The notes beneath the pieces were generated by a model. That model did no database searches, was not told the origin of the DNA, and saw only the letters and a list, made by a program, of their open reading frames with translations. Below are positions 21,986 through 34,753 of a stretch of 64,000 nucleotides of DNA, one piece after another. The DNA is from Symbiodinium kawagutii (lineage: Eukaryota > Sar > Dinophyceae > Suessiales > Symbiodiniaceae). Location: the NCBI GenBank assembly GCA_009767595.1, contig VSDK01028718.1, forward strand, positions 529,484 to 593,483. The letters are read 5' to 3'. Positions within the stretch are counted from its first letter, which is position 1. Each line of letters begins with the position of its first letter. The position numbers and the translations under genes were made by a program.

Positions 21986-22412
21986 TTTCCACCCGCGGCT
22001 GAGTGACACTTCAGGGTTGACCTGCCATATATGCTTTGTGCTGGGAAAACCAAATGTTGTGCATTTGATTTGAACACTTCAGTTGGTATCAGTACCAGTA
22101 CCGAGTCACGATTAATCAACTCTTGAGCCGTGAATCATGTCAACTCTTGTGAGCTTATTCGATCAATGTGTTCAGCTTGGATCTATAGTCAGTAGCAGCT
22201 TTTGAACATAAACATGTTAATACGCAAATCATGGCTAGCTTTGGAGACATGGAGCCCCCAGTCACCTTGACATTCACTCACCACAAACATGAAGGAGCAT
22301 TGAACAGCTTTTTTTTTAGCCATTATATTCGAACCATAACATAACATGAACCAAGCTTCGACTGAACACATGTTTCTCTAATGTAAACATTTTTGAACAT
22401 TTTCCCCTGACA

Positions 22413-25400
22413 ATGCCGGTCCTTGGACGTTGGGATGAAAATTCCAACGATGTGCCGTTGCCACCTGCCAAGCGGGCTACGGTTTGGCGATATGATGAGA
22501 CTTCTGAGTCTGGTGATTCAGAATCTGGGTACCTTGACTTAGGACCATAGTAGTTACATGGTGTGCGTGGTTGAAACCAACGTTTTGTGAGTCTTATGTG
22601 AATTATGTTTCCCTGGACTTTAGCTTACACCACACTTCTGGCAAGGCAACAGTCTTCAGCATCTAGCGCGAGTTCTGATGATGATGATGATGATGATGGT
22701 GCTCGGTGGGCAAGAGCTTGCCTGTCTGCAATTAGTCTGGAATCTCTCCATAGCTTGGGGGTGGTTCAGACCAGTCATCGTACGCAATCAATGGTATGAG
22801 TTTGAAGAGAATGAAAAAAATCCTCAAGAATGGTGCATGTGACTGCGGTTGCAAAGTGCCACTTTCGGTCTTGCAGAGAACATGTGCAACTTTCTGGGGG
22901 TTGCCCAAGCATGGACAAGATGCAGTTCTGTGGTCGCTACAAGCGAATTCTGGTGCTTCGAAAACACAATGGAGCATTGAAGGCTGGGTATTATCAACAT
23001 CGAACGGTTACTGACTGCTAAGTAGTAAGTATGAACCCCACAAAAAGAGAACATGATTTGTAGGAATGGTTCCTCCCTGCAGGACATGATGTTTGCAGGC
23101 AGTCATGGGTGCGTTTTTTGGGAATTGGAAAAGAACGACTTCTCCGTACCAAGAGACGATTTCATGGATTGGATGAAAGAACCACGAAGATTGGACACTT
23201 TGAACTATTATCATAAGATTTTGGTTTTCCTATGTGTGATGATATGTATATATATATATACTTGGGGATGGGTTTTGGCACTTCTAACTGTACTTCGCGC
23301 AAACTGCCTGAACACAGTGACTAAGGACGGAAGCACCTACAAGGAGCGGGGCCACAGACCGCATCCGTCCAGAATTTTTTTATCCACCTCTATTGGTCGG
23401 CAGGGGAAAGCATGACATCCAAGACTGCTGCTTTTGATGGGGATGATCAGAAATTGAGGGAGGATTTACTCCGCCGATTAGTTGACCAACAGCTTTTATC
23501 GCCTACCAGACAAATCTTGGAACATCAAGATCCGAAAGATCTTCCAGTACGGGAATTGCCGCATGGCAACGTGTCAAACCTGTTCTTGATGTATTTGTCG
23601 TACTGCGGAACTATGTCATACAGTCCTGCGTGCAAATCCACCTTCTATGCAGTTGCCAATGAGTGGAAACATTGCTTGAGATTCCATCGCAAGTCCACAC
23701 ATAGTCTTTGCGCTACATGCAGTTCTTTGAAAGAAAAGATTCGTCAAGCGAAAGATCCTTACCTGAACTTTTCATGCCACGCTTTATAGTCACTTCATGT
23801 TACTTCAATGTTCTGATGTGTTTTGTTTACAATTTCTGTTTTCCCCAATCGCCCAGTGTGATTTTTGCAAGGATTTCAAAGAGCACGCAGTCCTTTGCGA
23901 CCAACTTCTAGGACATTACAGCCAACAGTGGCGTGACCGTTCCACCTACTGGATTGCAAGAGATCGTAGCCAACTTCATCAAGACTTGTTGTGCCTGATA
24001 ATTGATTCGTATGACAAGGCCAAGTGCCTTCTCCCAAAGTTTCCTGAGCAAAGAACACCCAAGCGAACAGTGTATGAGATGTACAAAAGAAACATGACAA
24101 TGATTGAACAATGTGTTTTTTAATGTTTTTTTAAATGGAAACCTCATGGTCTTATAGCTCAGTATTGGGAAATTTGGGGTCAATCACTTACTCATTGTCA
24201 TACTAAGGAATGAGTCTGACGCTCACTTGCTGCATTGCCCACGGGCATGGATGCTACATGTATTTGGCCAACGAATCCATGACTGAAGGCTCAAATTGGA
24301 CGTGGGAAGTTGTGCCTAGTCTCAGTCAAATGAGGTTGAGAACCCAAATCATTGCATTCATCTTATCATAGGGGCTAAAAACAACAGTGCTTAAGTCGAC
24401 GTACGCATTATGTTTCTTCAGGTTTCATTTGCGGGTGCGTCAGGATGAGAGGCAGCTAGCTAGAAACCCAAACGCATGAGTGAGTTACTGCATTCATGAC
24501 CAGTAAGAAGTAAACACCAAGCACGCAAATTAAAATACATTGAAGACATAGTTTGAAAACATCTATGATCCCAGTAGGTCCCCAGCATCAAAACAGTTCT
24601 TATTTGTTGGTTGGTCGGTTGTTGATCGGTCGCTCGGCGTTGCTGTTTACTTGTTGATTAGTCATAGTTGGATGATTGCCGCATTGTTCTGTTTTCTCTG
24701 TTTTGTTCTCATTCTGAGCCATTGCATATTGGAAGCAAACAGGCTCCACAGCATCTTATCTAATCATTGCAACTAGCTTAATGTGTAGCGCAATGATTTC
24801 CAAAGTCAGGAAGAACATCATCAATATCAAATAGTTTTGAGAAAACATCAACAATATCACAGCTTGCTCCAAGGCAATGCGAAGCATGCAAAAGGTGTAC
24901 GTGAGGACTCGGGCCAGATCGAAGCCGTTTCCGTCGGAGTCACTAGATTGCAAACATCATGTCATTGCATGTAATTGCACTCGACTCATTCATTATGTAT
25001 TGAGTCAACCTTTTGAGTGTGTGGTATCATTGAATTGTCAGCCTTCATTTCAACTAAGTCTTTGGATCCAGGCGGACAACACGGTGAAAGAGGTTCGCAA
25101 CGGAAACACCACACGCATTTGTGCAATGCTTGCTCAACAGAACATCTTCTCAACAACTGGTCATTATCACCTGATGGTCGGACATACGCATGAAGATGTC
25201 GATGCAACGCTGGCTTTGGTGACTAGTTGTTTGAATGCATGTCCCTCCTTGGAAACCCCCCGAGATGTCGCCCGTGCAATCCATGAACGTCTTACCCCAG
25301 TTTTCCAGAGACGGGGCGTTGACTTTGAAATTGAGATCGTGGAAACAGTGCCTTGTCTCACAGCATTTGACAAAATCATAAATTTGCAGTATGGAGTTAT

Positions 25401-26231
25401 GCGATTCTTGTTGTGATTGATGATTGATGAGATACTTAGATTTTGGGATCCAAGCAACTAAGATCCGCGACTGGCTATCCATCCTTCCAGATGACATCAC
25501 GCTCAAGAATTGCTACAGAGACCGAAAGCCCCAAGAAGGTGTTGAGCAAATGAAAGTTCCGCAGAGTTTTACATTGGTTACACGTTCAGGCCTGGTTATC
25601 AAAAGAAAATCTTTTCCATGTTCAAAGCCCCAACTCAGCATAGCTGCTGCCATNNNNNNNNNNNNNNNNNNNNNNNNNNNNNNNNNNNNNNNNNNNNNNN
25701 NNNNNNNNNNNNNNNNNNNNNNNNNNNNNNNNNNNNNNNNNNNNNNNNATGCCCAATCATGGCGTTGGTCTTGAGTTGGAGGAACGAAGGCCCCGACCCA
25801 TGAGAGGCCAAGCGGATGATGGTCAGGATGTATTTTGCTTGCTCAAACAGAACATGGCAGATGACTACCTATCCCAAAAACCAATCTTGGTTTGGCCTTC
25901 TGCGATGATTGGAAAGACCGCTGATTTCTTTCGAAAGATGAATCTTCCATCTCTTGCTATCACTGGAACTTTCACAGATGAGAGGGCGGAGGAATTGCGG
26001 CTGCTTGCACGAGCATTGTTGAAAGACTTCCCCCACATGAACCGAGCGCTGAAGTACTATGAAGATGCCATGAACACAGCTTTGCCAAGGGGCCCATTTA
26101 CCAACATTACGTTTTGTAGTCATGCTGCTGCGGATCCAGGCCGTTGGCACAGAGTCAATTTGGGTAATCGCGCACCCCCGCCCAAGCCACATGCTCTGCA
26201 GGTGGTGTTTCATCATAGGGCTAGGGTGTGA
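22413..26231 (+). CDS. VGHTHEDVD-signature protein, DUF7869-like (gene B)
   Basis: Multi-exon + strand gene. ATG at 22413 opens MPVLGRWDENSNDVPLPPAK and WRYDETSESGDSE; an Asp-rich exon follows (about 22646-22760), then 22770-~22985 (GACDCGCKVPL, two-Cys motif), 23064-~23196 (VCRQSWVRFLGIGKERLL), 23358-~23757 (STHSLCATCSSLKEKI, Cys pair), 23857-~24062 (LIIDSYDKAKCLLPKFPEQR), 24208-~24300 (TCCIAHGHGCYMYLANES), about 24870-24943, about 25070-25338 (ADNTVKEVRN, HYHLMVGHTHEDVDATLAL), about 25458-25650, an N gap, then 25749-26231 (KPILVWPSAMIGKTADFF). From memory this matches a domain widespread in dinoflagellates and oomycetes (Pfam DUF7869); the spaced Asp/His/Glu residues resemble a metal-dependent nuclease or integrase core, which is inference. 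Biochemical role unknown. Confidence 0.7.
22679..22697 (+). repeat. (GAT)n tract coding poly-Asp
   Basis: Trinucleotide run inside the second exon of gene B, read as seven Asp after SSASSASS. A likely length-variable linker. Confidence 0.7.
25654..25748. other. assembly gap (95 N)
   Basis: Run of N inside gene B between the exon ending about 25650 and the one starting about 25749; an exon part may be missing. Confidence 1.
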
Positions 26232-26516
26232 TGTTTGTTTAGTTGTAGCACTGCGTGGCCAGAGTGCCGCAATATGCCAAAACAAGTTGAGGGGCGACAA
26301 CTTGCAGGTGGAAAACAAATGGTTTGGATTCGTTGCCCCTTTGTTGTTGCTTTGTGTTTTGATTTGTCGTAGCAACTTATTGCGATCTTGATTTGCTCAA
26401 ATTTTCCAGAGGCTCAACTTCATGTTCCAGCATTATATGAATTATATGGTATCATGATTTGTTTTTTGTTTATTATCATCTTATAAACATTTTTTGGGGG
26501 CTGCTTTCACAGAACA

Positions 26517-29500
26517 ATGGCGGATTCTGATGCCAATGCCATGGACATTGACAGTGGGGTGATGGGCATGCTTTGTGCCTACTTTGACACTGTTTCCCGG
26601 CTAAATAGCTGCATTGCATCAAGCATTTAAAGGCTATTTACAGGGATCAATGTGCCAGCTTCAAACCCAAGGTGATTGGACAGAAGAACTTGGGAGATCA
26701 TATCAACGAGGTTTGCCGTGATCGCAGTGTCATGCGAAAGGCTGGTTCCAATGAAACCTTGTGGAAATTGGTTCTACAAAACAAGGTTTTAAATTACATG
26801 TCTTTCTATTTATTCTATTTCATTAAAATCAAATCATTGGAGGCTTCTTGCCCGCCATCTGTCAGGCCTTGGACGAGTTGGTGATGTCCCAGCCAGACCC
26901 ACAGGGAGGAGGGCGTGCTGTGACCACTCTGGTTCCGAACAACTCGGTGAACGAATTTTGGCTCCCCCTCCATGTGTTCGACTTCTCTCCCAATGGCAAA
27001 AATGGCTGTCGGGTGTTGCCAAAGTACAATCATCATGTTGTTAATGAGGAGTTGGTTTGATTCTTGTTTGTTAATTTACAGGTAGGTGTTACTATGTTTA
27101 ATTTGGTCCCTGCAGTTTACCCGAACAATTGTGGCATTGCTGCGCATTGGAGGGAGTTTGCGAAGCACGGTTACAAGTCCAACTTTGATGCCATCCAAAC
27201 AAAATTTCCTCATGCCACAGATGGCAGTCGTGGCATCCAGGATTTCAGTGTAGGCCTAGTTGACGGGCAAACAAAGATTTTGTGCATGCTGAGCTTGGTG
27301 CTGTTTGTGAAAGAGCTTGAACTGACGCCCGAGCAGATCAGGGATCCCCAGGTTGTAAAGGTTTTGCAATCCTTCAAGGCAGTTCGTTGCACATACCAGC
27401 ACTTTGACAACCCAAGCTACCACTACCTGGAGTCACTTCGAATCTTTGAACTTATTAAGTACATTTCTAGTGGCTGCAATCTATTTAACCAAAACATTTA
27501 AGCGGTTGGATTGGCTTATACATTGTGCTGCTGTTGATTGCTGACCTTAGGATTGGGTTTTGTGACATCAGAGAAAATCATTCCTTCCCCCATTGCCATT
27601 CTGGGTGACATCTCGCAAGCTATAGCTATCGAAAAGAGACTGTCAAGGAGTAGAACAGGGCTCAAAGACGTTTTGCGGAGAGTGGTGGCTGAGTTCAACC
27701 GCATTATAACTTTGCCTCGTCATCGCATAGACAGCCAAAGAAAGAACCTGATCTACAACCTCCTGCGCTGTCCACAAGAATTTCTTCAAATTCTTCACCG
27801 ACATTATGAGGTTTTCAAGCATGCTGAGAGTGCACTTCCATTAGATATCCTTCACATGGAATTCTATGTCCCAGGGGTGACAGCAAGAATGGAGCACTCA
27901 CAATATGCTGGAAAAGATATATTTCAAGAGATTCTGGTGACTTCAGATGAGACTTGCATTCTTTGGGCAACCAGAGCGGTGCAGGACAAGTGCATTTGTT
28001 CAAACATTTTTAACCAATTTGCTCTTATCAGTTTCTGGTTCTGTTTTCCAATTTGTTGAATTAGAGTTTATAAAAGAAAATCATGCCTGACTAACCTCCA
28101 TTTTGGCCCACAGGATTTCACCCGACGAGCAGGAAAAGATTCAAGCGCAAGGAGCAAGGCATGGACTTTCCAAATGTCCTTTCCCACCAAAAACCAGTTC
28201 TTCTTTAAAGGGTATGTCCCACAATAATGATTTCGAGATGGCTTCGTCATCCCTTGCAGAAACTGCATCAACTGGACCAAGACGCCCATATCCTGCTACA
28301 CGACATTTGCTGTTTGTGGATCTGGCTGCGGAGCAAATTGACCACAACATTCAGCGGTGAGATCGTGCAAAAACACGAGGACTTGTTCATGAATGGGCAC
28401 CTTATTTATTTAGTAAATGTTTCTTAGGGTGAGTGGTCCATCGAATTTTTTTTGCTAACAATTTTCGAGGTAATTGTGATTGGTCGCCGAAAATCCTTGG
28501 ATAAACACTTCTTAGGGTGATTGGTCGCCGAAAATCCTTGGATAAACACTTCTTAGGGTGATTGGTCGCCGAAAATCCTTGGATAAACACTTCTTAGGGT
28601 GATTGGTCGCCGAAAATCCTTGGATAAACACTTCTTAGGGTGATTGGTCGCCAAAAATCCTTGGATAGGACAGCCCACGAATCATGGGGTTTCCAGAAAC
28701 CCCGTCACAATATGAGCATTCAATTTTTTTTGGATAACTGGCAAACCCTGAAAAATCAATCACATTCAGATTCCTGATTTTAGATCTCAACTTTCATGGG
28801 GTTTCCAGAAACCCCGTCACAATTCGCTGGGTTTCGGAGACATCAATCATTTTTGTTTTTCTGATTTGATATATTTCAGATGATTGGTAGCTTCAAAAAC
28901 CAGGTTTTTGCGATTGGGTTTCTGGAAACCCCGTCACTTTTCAGATCCAAAATTGAAGGTCAGAATGTGATTGATTTTTCTGAAGTTAATGACAAGTTTG
29001 ATTGAGTAGTGTTTTTCTGTTCGTCAACACGCCGACATCCAAGGCATCTAGATGCAGACCTTTCCACCGTGATGCGTGCAGCAGAGGTTTTCGATTGGAA
29101 ACGCATCAATTTCGTGCTTGAAGCTTCCTGTTTGATCTGGGACCATTGCTTGTCTTTGTTGGCTAAGTGGTACAAAGGACGATGACCAAACAGGATATGT
29201 AAAACATATAGAATGTTTCATGACCATTTGATTTTCTATACAGATTGACCGATTCTTTCAGAATTACTGGCTACCAAATCTACCATATTACTTCTGGGCC
29301 AAAGCTTCCAAGGTTCGAGGCAAGTCTTTGGAAGACTTCGTGGCTCAAAGCCAAGACCGGAGCCGCAATGCTCTCCAAAAGTCGCTGGAAGCTGCTTTCA
29401 ACGCTTGGCTAGAACAGCTACGTACAGACCAAAGTCAATTTGAGTCAGAAAAAAATTTGCTACTTGGTTGTACTGTGGAGCATATATTTTTCATTGACAT

Positions 29501-32500
29501 ATCTCATCCAAAGTATAAAACAGTATTGCTCTACCAAATTTGCTTATCTCCAGCATCATTTTTTCTGGGAGTAGTGTTGCAATGCCAGCCTGAAGTTATT
29601 TGGAGTTTATGTTTATACTATTTGAGACTCATTTTTGGAAATGACCTGAGGACAGACAGGGAACATCAAAAAACTCGCGCAAAGCTGGTCAAACAGTTGG
29701 AGGACCTGTATACATGATGCTGTTCACTTCCTTGCTATTGCGCTTTCATGTCTTAAGGTAAGCGTAATTGAATGAACACTGAATTCTGTTTGATCTTTCG
29801 ATCTTAGATCATTGATTTTGTTTGTTGGTTCATTGGCTGATGATGATAGCGGTATGGCCAACACCATGGCACACTCTATAACATGCCACCCTGCCTTCCC
29901 ACCCTATAAATTTCACTGGATTTAAAACTAAACAAAGCAAAAGGCATGCCTAACTTTTTACTAGAAATAGAATCAGCTCCAACTTGGCTCCAACACAACT
30001 AGCTCTACCCAAAGCAACCACCATCACAATGTAGTTGGATTTCCATCATGATCGTCATCATCATGTCTATTGTTAATCGTTTGTTTCACCGTCATGCAAC
30101 ATCATTGTTTTCTTTGTTGCCACCATTTGCCACCACCAAATCATTGCTACTGTTTGTTTTCATGATCAGCGCATGGCCATCGTCATCATCATTTACTGTT
30201 ATTCACTCTGGCCTTTGTCACAAGTGATTACTTTGATTATGAGCATCCATTCCTTAAATGTGTGTTTCGATATTCGTTTCTGTTGACATTGGCGCAGCTT
30301 GCAGGACATCTGTTTCGGGTGTGTTTCTGAAGGTTTCAAAGCATTTTGTGTTGGATGCGTTTCGGTGCGCTTGTTTTCTGACAATCTCCCCATCCGAAAA
30401 ACAACCAAAGTCAAGTTTGGAAGTTTGTTTGCGTTGCCATTGGTGCGGTTTGCAGGGCACCTGTTTAATTGCCAAGGTTTAAACAATTGTTCTAGGTGTG
30501 TTTCGGCGCGCTTGTTTTGTCGCGTTTTTTCTTTCATTGACTAGCTGAATTCTTGTTTGGCACCCTACCAGGATGCGCACACACGTGCGTGGAAGGTGGT
30601 CGCAGAGTTCATGCAAACATCACTGTGCGTTTTTGCAGGCAAAGCCATGGATGCAGACTCGACAGTCATGCCTGCTGTGCGGGCATGGGCCAGAGATGTC
30701 TCACAGGATGTGGGCTGCTGCCCAGCTGACCATTCAGTTGTCCTATTCCTCAACCTTCCTAATGTTGGCATCATCCCGGGAGTGAAACAAGACTTCTTTG
30801 TTTCTTTGCTCGCAAACACATTGGCGGATTACAAAGCCAACGGGGTCGCCGTTGTAGTTCACCCGAACAGAGCTGGGCAAACAGCCCAAAGGACCGGCGG
30901 TTTATTGAGTTCATTTTTAGGATGTTGAGTGTTCAGAAATTAGTCAACTTGAATAAGAGCTACGGTTCCCTTAATACAGAACTATGTTGCTTTTCCCCTT
31001 TGTTTTTTCTATTGTTTTTGGCGAACTGTCCAGGAAACTCACCAAGTCACTCAAAGGCGACGATGATGAGGGTGATGCTTCAAACGATGAAAAAGGTAAT
31101 GGTGATGCTGATGGATCAGGTGATGAAGATTCTGATGAACAAACATCCCGAGATCGCGAAGCCATCGATGCTGATGTGCGAGAGGTCAGATATCAACTGG
31201 AGAATCTTGTTGGATTTAAATCAAATTCAAAAAGTTGAATTATTTGCTTCATATTGAGGACACCCTCATCTGAAAGATCGACGTGTTTTGTCAAACAGCG
31301 TGAGGTTTTTTAAACTAATTTTGGATGCAAAACATGGCTTAATATTCCCCACTGATTCCACAGCACCTTCTACTAACTTGTTCCCATCCGCTGCCAATCC
31401 AATGTCATGAGGAAACAGCTATCATTGAAGGAGAGGGGGCTGATTCTGCGCCCGCTCACATGGGTTTTTGACCCAGCTGCTCAGCATGAACTAAATTTGA
31501 TCCTTGAAACTATGTCTCCTGCATCTCTTGTGTTGTAATAATTGCATTAGTTTGTTATCATTAGTTGCTATTGGATGATTTCCAAGCCCATCAATGTCAG
31601 GCAACTTGCTACGGCAAACGCGATGGGGTCATCACAGGATTCGCCCTGATGTACAACCAAAAGGGGAACCACTTCAAGAGCACTCCTGCTTGGCGCACTG
31701 GCGTGATTCACGGCGTTGACATGTTGGGGAGGAACCAAATGTGGAAACCCATTTCAGTACTTGGGCCGCATTCTTGTTCCAAATATGTGTTCTCCTTCGA
31801 CCCCAATTTGCTTTCATTTTTCAGGCGCCAGCCCAGACTTCCTGCCTCATGGTGGAACCAAGGCAAGTCCAGCAAAGAATCTGCCACACCTTGGCAGAGC
31901 CATGACGGACATCCAGGAATTGAAACAAGTTTCTTGGCAAGAACAATTACCACATCAGTACAAGCAAGCTCAATATAAATGTTGGTTTTGTATCTTTGTG
32001 GGATAACATATCATTTATAATTTTTTATGAATCTGGATGGCAATGTTCCATATCCTAGGATGTGTCTACCTCCCTGTTTGCATTACTTGATTGCCCTCAT
32101 CCAGCTGAGTTAGAGATCAGATTCTTTAAATTGACCAAAATCAACAAACACGTCACCGTTCAAAATGAGGTGAGTGGAGGCACTGACTTTGTTCGCAAAA
32201 CATTGGCATCTTTCCACTACCCCACCAGCAAGCACACGATCTTGGTCGATTGCCATGGATACGATGGTTGGGCATGTTTGGCTGCGCTGGAGGAAGGGTG
32301 CTGGATATGAACAATGATTGAATTCCAAGATGATTCCAAACACCAATACATAAATTTTGCGTGGGAAACCAAACAACACGAGATATTCGGGCGTGTCCAT
32401 CAATGGTGCAAAGTGTGCCTACTAATGATACAACAGTAGCTATATAGTTAATATCACAACGGACGTCGCCATTTTTGGGGTATACCATTTGAGGAACAAC

Positions 32501-34753
32501 CCGCCAATTGTTTCCCCTTTACAAATCAATGGGGCACAGTAATGTACAGGACAGATATTGTGAAAGGTAGACAAATCACTACTCTGTTTTCAAGGGTATT
32601 GCAAGATAGTGCGTGATTTCCATATCCCTTGCTGTCCTACCAGGAGATTGCTGAAGGGAAAGAAATGCATGCAGCAACCATCACACTTGACAACACTGGT
32701 GGCGATATCCAGGGGAGAGTTTCCAACCAGTTGTATGAGTGGTGTCGCTCTGGGAAGATGCAACTCTCGAATTTCCCAGAGTTTGGTCCCATTGTTCAAG
32801 CGATCAAAGATGGTGCAAATCCATCTTCCACAAAGTCATACCGTGTTTGCACGCAGCAATCAGACCGGCTGCTGCTCCTTGAATCTCTGGCAAGCAAGTG
32901 GATCGAAAACGAACATACCAAAGAACGAGCTACAGAAGAAATCAACAACCACAACACGCGTTTCAATGCGGACGGAGATTTCTGGTTTGCTGATGCTTCC
33001 AGGACATTCTCCCTGACAAAATTCTTTTGGGCTTGGGTGTTCCTGTCATGCAATTGGTAGGGGTTAAATTCATATCGCACTTGCCAAGATAATACTGTAC
33101 TCATGGCCTCAGCTTCAAGCTGCAACTCCGTGCTCGGGTTGCCTAGGGTCACCATCAAATCATCTTTGGGTCAAAGGATGGACTTATATTTTGAAGGACT
33201 TCTCAAAACACATGAAATACATAATGTTGGTTCGAAGTAAAAGTGTATCCCATCATGTGTACCCTACAATGGGACAACCAGTTGTTGTTTATTTTTAATT
33301 TGGTACAGTAAAAACCATATAATAAGTTATACCACATTATACAAGTTCTTTTTTTGAGATAGAACCGAACAACATCAATTTACACCGCGCCAAGCACTGG
33401 TGATCCATCAGCCCTCTTCCTTGGGTCCCAGTGCCAGTGCAGGAGCACCGAAGTCGAAGAGCCGCCTGCCAAAAAGCTCAAGGCAGACACAGTCACCCAA
33501 GAGGAGATTGCAAAAATCCCGAAGCCGACTTTGGGTGGCAACAAGGATGCCATTGAATGCCTATCAGGGAAAAGTCATGAGCACTAACTCAAGAACATAT
33601 ACTCCATGGTTTTTGGATTACACCAATTTTGTGTTGGCTCGCCATCCTGTTAAGGATAAAGCTCGTGATAAACAACAGTTGCGACTTGATCCTGGGCGGA
33701 CAAAATGGCGATGCGATGTACATGGTGAGCCGATCACGCAATCAGTTTTTCTCCATGCGTGAACTGTTCCTGGGCTGGGCGATTTGGTTCCAACTTGCAG
33801 TCTTGGTTGGATAGGGTCCCATTGAAACTTTGTCGAGATCTATTTTTCTTAGGTTCTCGTTCGGAAGCGGGGAATGGCGTGATGGCAGCGTCTCTTGGAC
33901 TTGAGCAGCTGACACCATTTGTACCATCTAATTCAAAGTAAAGACTATCAGTGATTGTTGTAAGGATCAAGAACAAAATCTAAATCATTTGTCATGTTAT
34001 GAAATCCTTCTTGTCAGGAAGCACGGGAAGTCACTGGAGATGCCGACGGGCAGTGGTTTGCCTTCAATGTGGGAAAGGACACCAATATTCTCCTGGAGAA
34101 AAAAGATTTGCCACCTCACCTTGCCTCCATGGACTGTGCTGATGCAGTCACACCATTGGGCAAAGTCCTCCGTCAGATGGAAGATCAAGGAGAAGCCACT
34201 AAGCTACATACTGATACGGTTATAATGCACTAATATTTGATGAAGGCATTTTGTGCAATGAGTACTTTTGCATGGCTCGCCATGAATTTGAATTCCATCA
34301 GGTCAAGCTGGATGTATCCCATCATTCTATCAAAGAAGATGGCCAACTGACAAATCTGAAACCATTGGTCTTTCTGCTGGACGATCCAACCAAAAAGGAG
34401 AAGAACCAAACCGTGAAGCAGGAAGAGAAAAAGAAAGGCAAGAAACAGAAGACGACGGCATCACAGCCTGCAGTTACTATGAAAAATTTTGGTGCAAAAG
34501 CAAGTGTTAGTGTCTTCAAGAACGCGACCAACCTTCAACTGGCCTGGCGTTGCAGGTGCCCTGGTTGGGTTTCAAAACCATGTCATTCCAAATGATGGAC
34601 TCATTTTGTAATTGGATTCCTCTACTGTAACATCATTGTGTTTCTAGGCTGGAGACTGGCGCCGATGGAAAGAAGCAAGTCACACCGATCCGCCCAATAG
34701 CTGTCCTTGCTGCTGACGTCGATGTCGAGGAAGCAAACATCAAGCTGATGTAG
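26517..34753 (+). CDS. very large uncharacterised protein (gene C)
   Basis: Roughly twenty + strand exons; no enzyme domain recognised. ATG 26517 (MADSDANAMDIDSGVMG); 26648-26786 (KPKVIGQKNLGDHINEVC); about 26850-27036 (FWLPLHVFDFSPNGKNGC); about 27117-27440 (TKILCMLSLVLFVKELEL, FKAVRCTYQHFDNPSYHYLE); about 27550-27985; 28114-28207 (DFTRRAGKDSSARSKAWTFQ); 29244-~29450; about 29650-29755; about 30571-30890 (ADHSVVLFLNLPNVGIIP, VVVHPNRAGQ); about 31035-31210 (acidic, then REVRYQLE); about 31568-31760; 32059-32305 (KHTILVDCHGYDGWACLA); about 32643-32990; about 33415-33560; about 34019-34210; 34302-34552 joined to 34650-34753 (LAWRLETGADGKKQVTPIRP) and TAG. From memory it resembles a large protein family expanded in dinoflagellates and without known function. 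The hydrophobic strand then Asn/Pro pattern (NLPNVG, PNRAGQ) hints at a nucleotide-binding or methyltransferase-like fold, low certainty. Some exon frames near 28.2, 31.4 and 31.9 kb are unresolved. Confidence 0.65.
28478..28667. repeat. 41-bp tandem repeat, about 4.6 copies
   Basis: GATTGGTCGCCGAAAATCCT starts at 28478, 28519, 28560, 28601 and 28642, an exact 41 bp period, nearly identical. It sits in an intron of gene C. There are no spacers, so it is not a CRISPR array. Confidence 0.95.
28686..28937. repeat. three dispersed hairpins ending CCCCGTCAC
   Basis: GGGGTTTCCAGAAACCCC at 28686-28703 and 28798-28815, and GGGTTTCTGGAAACCC at 28916-28931, each a near-perfect palindrome and each followed by GTCAC. 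Spacing 112 and about 118 bp. Same intron of gene C, directly downstream of the 41-bp repeat. Confidence 0.85.

Noticed and set aside
28478..28667. CRISPR-like direct repeats
   Set aside because: The 41-bp units are contiguous without spacers, in a eukaryotic intron.
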